64,000 nucleotides of DNA, taken from positions 40,038,783-40,102,782 of the forward strand of contig CM061068.1 of the NCBI GenBank assembly GCA_030762895.1. Direction: 5' to 3'. Of the stretch, positions 44,848 to 57,023 are shown piece by piece (the first letter of the stretch is position 1; each line of letters begins with the position of its first letter). The position numbers and the translations under genes are program-made. The notes under the pieces were generated by a model. It was given only the letters and a program-made list of their open reading frames with translations. It searched no databases and was not told the origin of the DNA. This DNA is from Sophora flavescens (Eukaryota > Streptophyta > Magnoliopsida > Fabales > Fabaceae).

Positions 44848-45565
44848 CTACGGTGAGTGGACGAGCAACCCTTCTCAAGCAGAAGAACAGTATTTGAATC
44901 GGTCTCCACATGCACTTTTTGAACCCTGTGACTACTGACAACATTGGCCATACCAAATGCCATAAAGCTCAGCCTGAGTGATTGTGCATTGACCAAGATT
45001 GCAAGCAAATCCAGTGATAAAACCACCAGAAGGATCTCGAAGCAAGCCACCTAGGAGGTGTAATCGGGTCGGGCCATCTAGGAGGTATAATCGGGTCGGT
45101 TCGGGTCGGGTTCAGAGGTTTTATCATCGGAATCGATCAAATTTGATCGGTCCGGATTTGGTTTTTAACTTTGTGTTACCCTTTTTAATTTTTTTTTAAA
45201 ACTTCAAAATTAATTAAAAAAATAGGAAAAAAGATAAAATATACATATTTAATTATTAATTAAATTAAATATATATAATAATATATTAACAGTATATATA
45301 TGTATATAAAATAATTAAAAAATAAATATTTATAGGGTTTAGTTCGGATCAGATTAGATTTGTAGGATCCGAGACTCGAACCGACCTTATTCGAATTAGC
45401 GTTTTCGAATCCGATCCGATGATACGAACCAATCCACCAAAATCGGTTCGGATCCATCAGATTTGCAGATCGGATCCGCTTACACCCCTAAAGTCACCAC
45501 ACATTGTTTGCTTAGTCTCATGAATAATTGAACCATCCATATCAAGCTTGGCCCAATCCAAAGAA
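44848..45565 (-). pseudogene. RNase H remnant, N-terminal part, copy 3
   Basis: Copy of 35082-35800 in triplication unit 3, with the same frameshift and hAT insertion. Confidence 0.7.
45052..45490. mobile_element. hAT-type MITE, copy 3
   Basis: Duplicate of the 35286-35724 element in triplication unit 3. It lies about 730 bases beyond the stop codon of the complete NAT gene. Confidence 0.85.
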
Positions 45566-46220
45566 CCAACTATCAAGTATCAAATATATGGTCACACATC
45601 ATAATTATAACTCATAAGATAATATGTAAATTATATATGACTAATTTTTAAAGTAATTCATTTTTTTTAATTGGAAACATTTTACCTTTTGGCCTTAAAT
45701 ATACTCATAAACACCAATGTTGGTTGGTTCAAGTATAAAAGAGCTTAATTCCCCTTAAATAAGATTTGAAAGGTTTCTATCTTATAAATGAAAAAAGTAG
45801 ATGCTGAGGAAGTGTTGTCTCATTAAATAAATCTTCCCGCTTCAACTAGAATTAGTTGGAGCACGACATGATTTATACTTGTAAAATTTAAATAAATGAT
45901 ATTAAATACAGTTAATAAAATGCAGTGTATAAAGTAAATAAATAATCGAGTGAAAGTGATGTAAATCAATTGATTGATAAATAAAGCATGCACATCACCA
46001 CCATGAATCCACTTTTCAAGTTAAGCATTTACAGAAACAAAAGCAATAAAATAAATGTTATACAATATTCTATAGCAAAGGAGACTAGATTCATACAGCT
46101 ATAACCTGTTATAAGGTCCAATCTAATATTAGAACAATATCAAATCACAACCTTTCAGAGACTATGGTGAAGCAATATTTGCTTGATGGAGCCACCTTAT
46201 GGTTATGGTCCTTTGCACAA

Positions 46221-49200
46221 TTACACAGATGGAAAGTATTTGTTTAGATTAAAAGGAAGTGAATAGAACTCCTCACTTCTTGTGTCACCCTTGAAGGACC
46301 TATACTTATCCCACCAGTGTTTCCCTCTGTCTTTCCGAATAGCACTTTCTTTCTTATGTAGTGTGTTGTCCAAGAAATATGCCACACAACCCGCAACAAA
46401 TGCCTTTGATTGGAATGGCACATTGACTATATCATTAAACTGCAGGTGCATAAAAATGTTCAGTGTAAGTGACTCATCACAAAAGCTAAAGAACAAACTA
46501 AGGTTTTATATATCACTATGCTAGTTCCATACCCATCTTGCTCCGGTGTGGACTGGACCAAAATTATTGATTACTGTGTACTCATTGAAGTACTGGGCCA
46601 CAGACAAGCCCAAGAAGATAGAGAAGCCTAATACAAACTTTGTTCTAAAACTGTTGAGGTTGCAGAACTGGAGAAAACTAAGACCTCCAGCACCTACAAA
46701 TGATGCATGAAAATGGAAACATTACATGCTGTTCGTTTGACTATCAAAATAAATCAAAAGTTTGAGCATGTCCTATATCTTAAATCAGACATACCAACAT
46801 AAGCAAAGAACAAGCAATACAGAGCAGCAACAATAGAAGGTGGAATGGACGCAAAAACAGCTCCAAATTTACCTACACAACAAAGAAAAATTATCAAGTT
46901 GAAGGAAAATGCACTAGAACAAGGCAAACTAGGTGTACAATTACAAGCATTGCACTAATATTCATGCTTTAACTCACCGAGAATTGAAAAGAAAATCATA
47001 AACCCAGCAGATATTTGCACAACCCTTCGACTGCCAACTCGAGTCAAAGCCAAAAGACCTGCGTTTTCTCTGTATATGCAAACCAAAGAAAATCCTTTCA
47101 TCAACAACAAAGTTGTTTGTTCTCAATTTAAGTAGAGTTTACAAACAGAATGATCTCTGTCTTACACAGATACAGAGGATCCAATGCCAGTTCCAAACAA
47201 TCCTGATAACAGAATGCCAACTCCCTGAAGAGCAGAAATAAAATGCCCATTATCAGTATTATCAATATCAATTATGACTTTGCCGCCTACTTTATTTATA
47301 TAGACACAGATATAATTTATTTGGGGATATATAAATGTAGAAGTGCTTGCTATTTTTGTACCTGCCAACCAATACCCCGACTGAGAATCGATGGTGGTAA
47401 TGGTGTTGCACTTGCAAACCGATAAACAGCAATAAAAGCTCCACTGGACTGCTTGTAACAAACAAAAACAAGTGGATATCTAATTTAATTCTGGTGAAGC
47501 AATAATATTCAATGAAAAAAGCAAAATGGCAACTATATAAGCCATATGATCCCAACATATTGTAGTGCACATGATAACAGTATTGTGCAGGCTGAATTTC
47601 TGTATAATTAGATGTTAATATTATTTTCTTCATTGCAACTACGCCAAAGCTAGTGCATTGGTTGAACTTAGCTGATAAAAGGAAAAGTAATTAGACCAAT
47701 ATCCCCCATTTAGTGCAGCTACATCTTTATCCTTCCAGTCATTCATTAATATACAGCCAGTGTCTCCATTCTAATTTATGATTATTAAAGGTAATAACTT
47801 GTTATACCTGAGTAACAGAAATAATAAGAAATAACAGTAACTAATAGATAGTATTCAGTTAGTTGACAGCTGTAGGGGGTTAGTGGTTATAAGTGAGTTA
47901 CGGAGAGAGAAGGAGGGGTTATCCATTGTATTGGAAAGGAGAGATAAGTTGTTGAATTTCATGGTTTCAGAGCAGAGGAAAAGAAAAAGTTGAGAGAAAT
48001 GAGAAATTGTATATTAGTAAAAATGATAAAAGTAAAGAATACAATGAGTAACCTTGGCTTATATAGCCAACTAATCCAAGTAAACTAACTAACCATTAAA
48101 ACTAATTTTAACTAACTCTAACCAATTATAACTATCTTAACAGCCCCCCGCAAGCTGGAATGTGTACATAACACTTCCAGCTTGGAATGATCAGTACAAA
48201 TGCATATCCAAAAACAAATTCAATGATAATGCCAAGAACACATTGGCAAGGCACGTAGGCCAACAAATGCTTAACCACCATAAAAGGCAGAAGCTCCAAG
48301 CGCTTAACCACCATACAAGGCAGAAGCTGAAAACATCAAAGCCAATAAAGGCAAAAGCTTAACCATTAAGCAGAAGCCATAACTCAAGGCTTAACCACTT
48401 AACAGAAGCATATATGCTTAACCACCAAAATAACGGCAGAAGCTAACAGCAAATTGTCAATGCTTAACCATCCATGACAGAAGCTCATATCAATGCTTAA
48501 CCACCATGGACAGAAGCTTACAAGAAAGGCAAATCAAGGCTATATCAATTTTCAACAAAAAAAAAAAAAAACTTGAATCAAACTGAAAAAAATGCTCGAG
48601 ATCTTGAACTCCAATCTTGACATCCTGATCATGCCAGCAACAAATCCAAACCAACATTGAAGACAATAGTTGGGCGCTCGGTGTGATCAAAGAATGGGTT
48701 ACACTCTCCAGTGACAACACCATGATGCATATAGGAACTTTGCAAATCACAACCTGATTCGCACAAGAAGCACAACATGCAGGGCAATTAACAGAGGAAA
48801 AGTATTGCCAAGAGATGAATGCAAAATCGATAGGATAATGATCCAACAACACCAAAATCCATGCTCACCGCACCGAGCCATTCAACGCCACCATGGAAAC
48901 TCATAGAGTCCTATCAGAAATATCATCAAACATCTAGCGTGCACTTTGGATCGAAAACAAGATCTGCAGGGAAGAAGAAGATCAAAAAGACCATATCTGA
49001 AAAGGAATGAGAAGCAAAGCCAAATATCGCAGCAAACACAGATCTACAACGAGCTCTGCAAGAAGCACCAAATCTTGTGCAAGTTATGGAACACAAACGA
49101 AGACGGCAATATCACCGAATCGCAGATCTGAAACCGAATCGTTGATTCTCCAGCACCGATCTTTGAGAAACAGATCCAAAGCACAATGGCGACGACAATG

Positions 49201-52200
49201 GAACCATTAGAACTGGCGGCACCACTCACCACCAGATCTGAGAACAACCAGATCGAAAAACCAAGATTGGAGGGGAGAACTAGAAATGCGGCACCACCGC
49301 AACAAGACGGCATCGGAAAACACCATCTCATTCGGATCTTTCGAAATCTTCGTGATCAGAAGGAACCGATCCAATAACAGCGATCTGCAGCAAATCATCA
49401 CAATACCAGTAGCAAAAACGCAGATCTGAGATTCGATGATGCGGAAAACGACAACCTGTGGGGGGCACCTTCGACGGAGATGAGGCGACGAACCAGAACT
49501 GAGAAGAAACTACCACAATGGTAGAGGAAAAAGCTTTTTTGTATCGATCTTCAACTTGGGAGAAAGATGAAATGGTAGAGATTATGCAACGAATTTTCTA
49601 GGGTTTGGATATGGATGATGAAAAACGCAAAAGGAAATCAAGAAAAAAAATGCATACGAATAGAAGAAAAATGGAAATTTGATGTGGCAGAGAAGGAGGC
49701 TAGATCTTCAACCATATAAAAAAAGAAGACAAAGTGCAGAGGAGAAGAAATGAGGATGCAGAAAGGTAACAAAATCGAATCTTGAATTTTCTGAGGAGAA
49801 GGAAACAAATTTGTGGATTTTCTCGGGAAAGTGTAAAAAGAAAAGAAAATAAACCAAGAGAGAGAAAAAGAAAAGAAAATGCAGCAAAAGAAAAGTTCAA
49901 GGTGGATGGTATGGCTCTGATACCATGTTGAATTTCATGGTTTCAGAGCAGAAGAAAAGAAAAAGTTGAGAGAAATGAGAAATTGTATATTAGTAAAAAT
50001 GATAAAAGTAAAGAATACAATGAGTAACCTTGGCTTATATAGCCAACTAATCCAAGTAAACTAACTAACCATTAAAACTAATTCTAACTAACTCTAACCA
50101 ATTATAACTATCTTAACATAAGTAAGCGAGAGTTCCACGTCCGTTGAATACCTGGAGTGGAGAGGAAGATAATTCTGTAATCGCAGTGTTCTACGCTTGT
50201 AATCACAGTGTTATACCATAAATACCATATTTATCATTCAATCGGATCCAGTTCTACTATAATCATTATCACATTGATGGATAAAAGTCTCTTATAAAGT
50301 CATTATATAGATTAAGCTATTAACATTATCAATATGGTTCCTAATTTACCATTACCATTCTAGAAAACAAAGTCAGCCTTTTTTACAAAAGTCAAACTAC
50401 TGATAAAACTTTTCTTAGGGTTAAAAACCCGACTTCAGCATCAAATTTTTAATTTTTTTTAACATGATAATTCCACTAAAAGCTTGCCAAGAAATGTGAT
50501 ATGTTGTCCAAAAAGTCTAGCTGCAATGCACCGAAAAAATACTGATAAGACCAAAGAAAATTATGAATATAGACTAATAGAATAGTTATTGGATAGGAAG
50601 AGAAATACCAATTATTAAACAAAAAAGAATTATTGCTCCAACTTAAAAAGAAATTGAGAGGATTTAAAGTAACAAATTACCTCTACAAGAGCAACGAAGG
50701 ATGCCATCATCATGGCAAAGGCTTCACCTGCATCAAATGAAGGTGCTCCCCATTGAAAGGGGTATGGAACTCGTATCCTGCAAACCAAAAATCCATAACA
50801 AATTCTTTCCCATAGGTTTCAACTCACAAAAGCTATGCAATTAATTCTTATTGAAGAATATCAATTATGCCATGCTCAAAGGTTGAAGTATAAAGAAAGG
50901 GCACCAAAAGAAAACAAGAAAAGGTTGAAGAATGGCAATTTGACATATATGCACCAGAAAATGATTTGATGATTCATAATTTCTAATTCACAACACAACC
51001 AACAACCTCTTGCATAAAAGTAGCCTCTCCCAGAAATTTGATACAGCATTGGACTCAAAAGGTTACAGATGAGATTTTGGAACAAAAGGTCATACAAAAT
51101 TTGGGAACAGAAAAGTAGAAGAAAAAGAAAGTAATCCTATGGCTATGCCAAAGTCATCATGAGATTCTTCACATTTGAAACTGAGAAGTGCGATTTCACT
51201 AAATCATCTAACAGGAACCTCCCTCCCTCCCCCGTTAGCCACAAGTCCACAATGCACCGCTCTCTTTAAAATAATATATGTAAATGAATATAATAAGAAT
51301 ACAGCCCCACAAAACCCATCCCCCTTCGCAAAGACCATCATTTTTCTAGCACACACTTCATCCACATCTCAAAGGTTCGAGCTTATATGTTTAAAGAATA
51401 TATATCATGAAATGAGAGCGAATGAGGACATTTGAGTTTTTGTAAACAAATAATCAGTTTCCAAAAAAAAAAACAAAAAAAAACCACCGAGAGTAATAGT
51501 TGAAGAAATCCCATAACTAACCATGGAGCAGCATCTATTAGGCCAGCACGATCAGTCCGACAAGAGTTCTGTGTTCTAGGTGCAGCATTCTTATAGGCCC
51601 CTCCAACAGTGAGTATATAAGCATAAAGCCACACAATTGCAATTGTAAATAAAACAGCAAAACGGTCAAAGATATGTTTTCCTGAATGTAGCACATGGGG
51701 TACGTACTGCATGACAGCCATTAAACGTTAACAAACACAGTTTCATAGAAAACATCATGATAGATAAGTAAAGAAATCTAGAGACAAAATGAACTGAGAT
51801 CATGTTGCTAAGATTTAGAAATGTAGACACTGGATGTATAACATTTTAAAGAACTCTACCTGTGAAACAAAAACCAGTAATATGAGCTCGGGCAGTCCAA
51901 TCTCTACGCATTTAGCAACCTACACACAAGTCAGGAATCAATATTGAATTTCTTTTATCAATTAACTTCGAACATGAGCAATTTAAATGTAACATAAGGC
52001 TTACCCCGGGGAAGCCTAACTCGTACAGCCCAAAACCAACAAGAGATACCAAAGGAACTGCTGAAAGTGGACTTAAGAACCTGAAGAAATAAGTTGAATT
52101 TAACAATAATACACTCAATTACAAGAATATTTAGTTCTTTTAATCTTTTCAGTTTCTGGAAACTACATAGCTAATACAAAGTGCATTGCACAAATAACTC

Positions 52201-54124
52201 AACATAGCACTTCAAATATCAATTCATCTGGGAGAAACAACTGACAATGAGCATGTGACAAAGACATTAATAAATCTGGCTTACACTTCAGTTTAAACAT
52301 TTTTGAGTCATATATGAAGACCAGGAAAGTATGATGCAGACACTTACTAAGAACCTGACACCAACCTTGCAACGTTACGCCATAGGCCACTAAAGCCTAG
52401 TACTATTTGAAGAGTTGAAGCAACTATAAGTGCACCCTGGGTTGCCCGCATTATCCTCTTGAATTTCTGAATAAAAAAAAAGCCAAAAAGCAGGTGAATC
52501 AAGTGATCAAACAATTCCATCAAATAAGTGCCAAAATCTAATGTTTTATTCTGCTTCTTTGATTGAATTTATGCTCTCTTTTTTAACAAAAATTTAGTTG
52601 AGAGGGAAGTTGTCTATTTCAAGGTTCAGGTCTGGCACAAACCTCAAGCACCTCATTAGTAAATTTATGCTTTTATTATCTCCAACATAACTGAGGATTC
52701 CATGGTTGCTACTCTTCTGCTGACACTTGTAGCATAAAATTGCTAAATGCTGATAATAGAATATAAATCATGTGGTATTCTCTGTTTGGACTACATCCCA
52801 TTTCATTACAATGTAAACTAATATAGCAAACATATCAACCATGCATAATTTATTGTAGCAAGATATAAGTGATCACAAGACCTCTATTGGATCTGGCTCA
52901 TCACTGAAACGACCAGCAAGAATAATTGAGATTGTTGTCGGAACGAAGGTATAAGACCCTCCAATAACTGCAGGCAATCGAGTTCCAAACGTTGTTTGCA
53001 ACAATGTGTTAATTCCAGCTACAAAGAGTAGTGTTTGGATAACTTTTGCTTTCTCCTCCTGCAAAAAATAAAATAAAAAATGAACTTTTCATTTAATATC
53101 GTTTCCTTTCTTATATAATATTTGGCTAGGAGTTAAATGCAACTTCAGTCACATGGCCATAAATCCGTTTCAAAACCATTCCACATTAAACTTAAAAAGT
53201 ATTTCTTTAAGTATATTTGATCCGTTAATGCTTACATTGCCACCTCCCATCTGGGGAACAAGAGACGTGGGAATTAGCACAGTTGTACCCAGCATCACAA
53301 GATAATGTTGAAAACCAAGAAGTATGGCCTCAGCTGCATCAGAATGCCCCAAATTTCTCATCAAATCAAATCAATTAAGAAGAAGAAAAACAGATATCAT
53401 TGTCGAACTTTTTTAGAAAGATAACTAGTACAATATTTAAAAAGACTACATCAGGGCCAGAGTTAAAAGTATAATCAAAATGGCTTGTAAAGTACTCAAT
53501 TTGGATCAGGAAATAACACAAAACGAATGTAGAATTACAATACAGAGGGGAAACAATAGGTTTTAAAGAATTTCAATCAATTGGAAACAGGGCTTCAAAT
53601 TAGCTCCAATCATAGGAGAAGTAAATTAAAATAATTCAATTGTCACTAGCATAAACCAGAACAAATCCCTAAAACAAAGAGAATGATTCATTATATGAAA
53701 ATGAAAAACCATGAAACAGAACTATTTCCCCCCCTGATTTTTGTTGCCCTTATTTCCTCCAGCCGCTTAAGAATATTTTCTTTTTAAATAGAAAATTTTT
53801 GGGAAAGCAACAATCTGGAAACAAAAAAACTAAAAGGAAAGGATTTATAGAAAGCAACTTTTGACAAATAGATAAAAAGTAGCAAGTGGGAACAAATAAA
53901 GTTACCATTAAAAAAAATATGCTTTCAAATATAGCATACATGTTAAGAAGAATAAGGTTTTGGATTGAAAGCAAGATTTGAGAAATGGACTGTATGAAGA
54001 AACTGTGAAACTCACGCCATGGAGGGGGACTGGTAATGCAGTAAGAAACATTGGGTAACTGATCTTTTGGTGGGTGTGGTTGAGGCTCATCTGCTTTTGG
54101 TGCAGCTGCTCCTCCTCCTGCCAT
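46221..54124 (-). CDS. NAT6: Nucleobase-ascorbate transporter, NAT6-like, complete
   Basis: Fourteen exons: 54016-54124, 53236-53333, 52882-53058, 52366-52466, 52005-52080, 51860-51919, 51522-51706, 50681-50777, 47362-47448, 47166-47224, 46978-47069, 46795-46872, 46533-46693, 46221-46439. All introns are GT-AG and phases are consistent; the sum is 1,599 bases, 532 residues, the usual NAT6 length. The start MAGGGAAAPK is family-typical. Motifs are QH (residues 45-46, GFQHYLVM), RLPAVIGGSYTFVPT, the NAT signature ENAGLLALTR (351-360), and SEEFYSLPFNLNKYFPSV at the C-terminus. The many hydrophobic segments fit a 12-14 helix membrane protein. NAT/NCS2 proteins move purines, pyrimidines or ascorbate with H+ or Na+; plant members act mainly at the plasma membrane. 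Exons 11-14 lie in triplication unit 3. Orthology to NAT6 rather than a paralogue is from similarity. Confidence 0.93.
47950..50118 (-). mobile_element. Small non-autonomous LTR retrotransposon in NAT intron 8
   Basis: Two 193 bp LTRs (47950-48142 and 49926-50118) differ at about two positions and are flanked by the 5 bp duplication TAAGT (47945-47949, 50119-50123). The primer site TGGTATCAGAGC (initiator tRNA-Met) follows the right LTR on the minus strand at 49914-49925. A G-rich polypurine tract adjoins the left LTR at 48143-48151. The 1.8 kb interior has no gag or pol domains, so it is a TRIM/LARD-like copia derivative dependent on another element. It lies in the same orientation as the NAT gene. 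Confidence 0.9.
48240..48520. repeat. GCTTAACCACC/AGAAGCT repeat cluster
   Basis: At least seven imperfect units combine GCTTAACCACCAT with GGCAGAAGCT inside the small LTR element. They end in alternating AAGCTT-like palindromic joins. Confidence 0.75.
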
Positions 54125-54318
54125 CCCTGAACTGATTCCTAACTCTGAATAACAGATTGTTTGCAAGAATCAAAACCCAACTCTGAGAGGGAGCGACCTT
54201 CAAAACGATAGGTTAACTGAGAGTACTGAGACCAGAGACTTCACTTCCAGAAGAAAGTAAAAGTCCCGATAATTGACCGGTTTAAGAAAATACAAAGATG
54301 AGAAAGAGAAAGAAAGCA
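54125..54318 (-). promoter_or_regulatory. NAT gene 5' leader with a probable intron
   Basis: On the minus strand CCTTAAAAG|GTGCTTTC (about 54320) can act as donor and TGTTATTCAG|AGTTAGG (about 54150) as acceptor, leaving AGTTAGGAATCAGTTCAGGG before the ATG. An in-frame upstream ATG at 54166 would fall in this intron, supporting the MAGGG start. The exonic leader further upstream is CT/CA-rich. Confidence 0.5.
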
Positions 54319-54611
54319 CCTTTTAAGGATGTTTGAGTAAGCGAAGAAAAAACAGATGAGGGGAGTTTAAAGTCAAAAACTGAGGTGACCCACCACTCGA
54401 CCGCGTTGAGTGAGAAAAGAAGAGAGATGGAAGGAGAAGTGTGTGTCTGTGACTGTGTAGAGGTTGTTGTTGGAGTAAAGCAGAGTCCAAATGCTGCTGC
54501 TATGAGAAAGGAGAATACAGAATGAGGAAGCAGCAAGCAACTCAAGCTCAAAGAAGATTCTCTCTCCTTCTTCACTTTCTCTTTCTACCACGCCTTTCCT
54601 TTTTCTCTCTT

Positions 54612-54624
54612 CCCATATATTAAA
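54612..54624 (-). promoter_or_regulatory. Possible TATA box of the NAT gene
   Basis: The minus strand reads TTTTAATATATGGG here, followed by a CT/GA-rich stretch (GAAAGAGAAAGTGAAGAAGG) typical of plant core promoters. A start site near 54580-54590 would be expected. Confidence 0.45.
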
Positions 54625-55301
54625 ACCTTTTTTTTTTCCATGACAACATAGGCGTAAATGAATATTAATGTGAGAGCTATTTGCTTTCTTACAAACATTT
54701 TTTCATTTATGTTTGCCTTTTTCATCTCTTTTTATGTTGTTTGTTAGGTTTTTTATTTTTTTTTTTGACCAGTTGTTAGGTTTTTTTATGGTTTATTGTT
54801 GTTCTGTTTTCAGTTTGAATAAATAATATATCACCCTCTTAAAATCTGATTATTTTTTTTGTTTTATTTTCGTAAACAAACTTTATTCATTTTTTTTGGT
54901 TTGGTAACAATAAAAGTTTAAATTGGGAAAAGACGTGCCCTCTTATAAAGCTATACCATCAATTTCATTAAGGATTTATAATGGAATTTACATATCGCCT
55001 ATCAATTGGGAAGATCTAGGAATCGAACTCAAGTCACAGCTAGTGTGAGCGAAAATTTAGTAAAGAGTAGAAAATTATTTTTTATGTCAATATTAATATT
55101 AACATTTTGTATGTAAAACTTATGCTGAAAAACTTATATATTTTTCATGTGTATATTTTTGTTATTAAAATTGACAAAATTATATACTTTTATTGTTTTT
55201 ACTAAAAGTAAATTATATATTTTTCAACGAATCACGCAACAATGGAATGGAAGGGATTTGAGCTAGACCCAAAGGCAAGTAGTGAAACAAAGAAAGTGAA
55301 A
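54625..55301. other. AT-rich region upstream of the NAT gene
   Basis: No gene is supported. A SINE-like piece may lie at about 54890-55060 on the minus strand, where GAGTTCGATTCCT resembles a B box and a T-run at 54889-54896 could be its tail. I found no target duplication, so this is weak. Confidence 0.35.
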
Positions 55302-55309
55302 CCAAAGCA

Positions 55310-56076
55310 TGGGGTGTTCATCAATCAATCCAAATCGATTCAAATCGCAAAAATCGAAAATCGAAAAAATCGAAAATCGAAAAAACCGCAATTTTTTATT
55401 GGACTGGATCGGATTTTGGATCCTATAGTGAAATCCAATACAATCCAATCCAAACCGATCTATTATATACATATACTATTATTTTGAAATTATAGTATTA
55501 CTCATACTTAAACATTATTCTTCATACTTTTATATCCCTCATTCTCTTTAATATTTTTGTTTGAATAACATATATAAAACTATTTAGAATAAATATTAAT
55601 ATATTGAAGTTATATTTTAATAAAAGTTTTGGTGCATAACATATATATATTTGATTGAGTAATTATGAAAAATAGGAAAACAATTAAGTAAATTTGAAAA
55701 ATAATTAGCTACAATTTATTTGGAGCCGATTCAAGAAAAAAAAAGGATAAGTAGGAGTAGATATAGAGAATTAATATAAAAGAACGTATTAAAAAATATC
55801 AATAATTTTTTTCCCCTCAAACTCCCAAATTAAAATGAAGATTATCTTTTATCCATTATTAAATAAGTAGAAAGGACACTTGACATTAGAAAAAAAATAA
55901 AGTATGACAAAAACCAAATTATCCAATCCAATCCAAACCGCATTTGATTGGATTGGATCGGATCGAATTTTTTTAAGGAAGCAAACCGATCCAATCCAAA
56001 CCGCAAGATATTTTTATCATCAGATCGGATAACTTTTTAACTTAAAACGATCCAATCCAATCCGCCAACACCCCTA
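55310..56076. mobile_element. hAT-type MITE, second family member
   Basis: 767 bp between perfect 8 bp duplications CCAAAGCA (55302-55309, 56077-56084). Left end TGGGGTGTTCATCAATC, right end reverse-complemented TAGGGGTGTTGGCGGATTG. Inner ends are made of ATCCAATCCAAACCG-type repeats on both sides. The interior is AT-rich without transposase. Confidence 0.9.
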
Positions 56077-56084
56077 CCAAAGCA

Positions 56085-56798
56085 TAAACAAAGGAGAAAA
56101 AGAACACATCCGACAAATGAATGCTCTTATCTCTAAATCACTGAATCCCCCAATACATGATTCTCTTGGCTGGCTGAACTGTCCCTTATTGACTTACAAC
56201 TACCATCCTACCAATTTATATCCCCTATTCGTCTTTCTACATACTTCTCACTGTTTTTTTTTTCCTTCTTTTTTTACGTATTAAATTTATATTTTAAGTT
56301 TGAATAAGTAAGAAGATTGGTATGCACCGTTAATATAAAAAAATTTATACTATCAATCAATCAAAAATTATATTATATTTAATTTTTAAGGTGATTTAGA
56401 TAAAAAAAATTTATGACGTGATAATTTATTATTGATTTATTGTATAAAAAATTTTTACACTAATAATATATGCTAATTAATCTCGTATTTTTTATTGATA
56501 AGCTGTTACATATATTTTCCACTTTTCTACTTGTTAAAAAAGATCATCGCAGATGTCTAAAAAATTACACGTAAATTTTATTATTATTATTATTATAAAA
56601 ACTCTGGTCTAATTACGCCAAAAGTCAAAAGATATAGAGAAAGCAAAAGCCAAGCACATGCTTCCACAGAAAACGCAACTGAAAATGAAATCCATCAAAA
56701 CTCTAGGTCGTCTATAATAAGCGCACTTGCATAAAATTTAACTTTAAGGTCCACAATCCACCACATCTTATGTGTAAGGTCTTCGAAAATTTCTTGGC
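56085..56798. other. Intergenic, possible small foldback
   Basis: No gene is seen. A weak inverted repeat of the TTAATATAAAAAAATTTATAC type between about 56313 and 56492 resembles common legume MITE ends. I could not define its boundaries. Confidence 0.4.
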
Positions 56799-56810
56799 GC
56801 TGTCTCATAA

Positions 56811-57011
56811 ATATATATTTTTTTTTTTGTCTAAACTTGATGTATTTCAATACTGTCAAGAAGGACTAATTACTATTTGTGGGACATGATTTCTGCTGGT
56901 CAAGTATTATTTTAACACTGAATCGAATCCGGGAGCAAATCGAGTCGACTTCTAAACCTAGAGTATCTCAGGACAGATCTTACAACTACTGAGTCAAGAG
57001 ACTTGATTATT
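56811..57011 (-). mobile_element. SINE retrotransposon, third copy
   Basis: 201 bp on the minus strand with an A-rich tail (T-run at 56818-56830 on the plus strand). It has a B-box-like GGATTCGATTC and an A-box-like TGACTCAGTAG. The 12 bp target duplication GCTRTCTCATAA lies at 56799-56810 and 57012-57023 with one mismatch. Confidence 0.7.
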
Positions 57012-57023
57012 GCTATCTCATAA

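Larger units (their letters stand above)
42249..47093. repeat. Tandem triplication, unit 3 (4,845 bp)
   Basis: The unit adjacent to the single-copy NAT exons. It ends in CAAACCAAAGAAAAT and runs on into unique NAT intron 10 (CCTTTCATC). It lacks about 135 bp of the antisense ORF near 42930 and carries a cluster of short indels in its LTR at 43248-43560 and 44687-44705. Confidence 0.95.

Noticed and set aside
48946..49516. Several 60-95 codon frames on both strands within the small LTR element
   Set aside because: None shows gag, zinc knuckle, protease or RT motifs. They look like chance frames in the less AT-rich leader of the element.
47800..50330. A further older copia LTR around the small element (AGTTAGTTGACAGCTG... 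and ...CATTCAATCGGATCC)
   Set aside because: The sequence style is LTR-like, but I could not identify matching ends or a target duplication.
54125..54166. Upstream ATG of the NAT gene at 54166, adding 14 residues
   Set aside because: Family members start at MAGGG, and the upstream ATG falls in a probable 5' leader intron.
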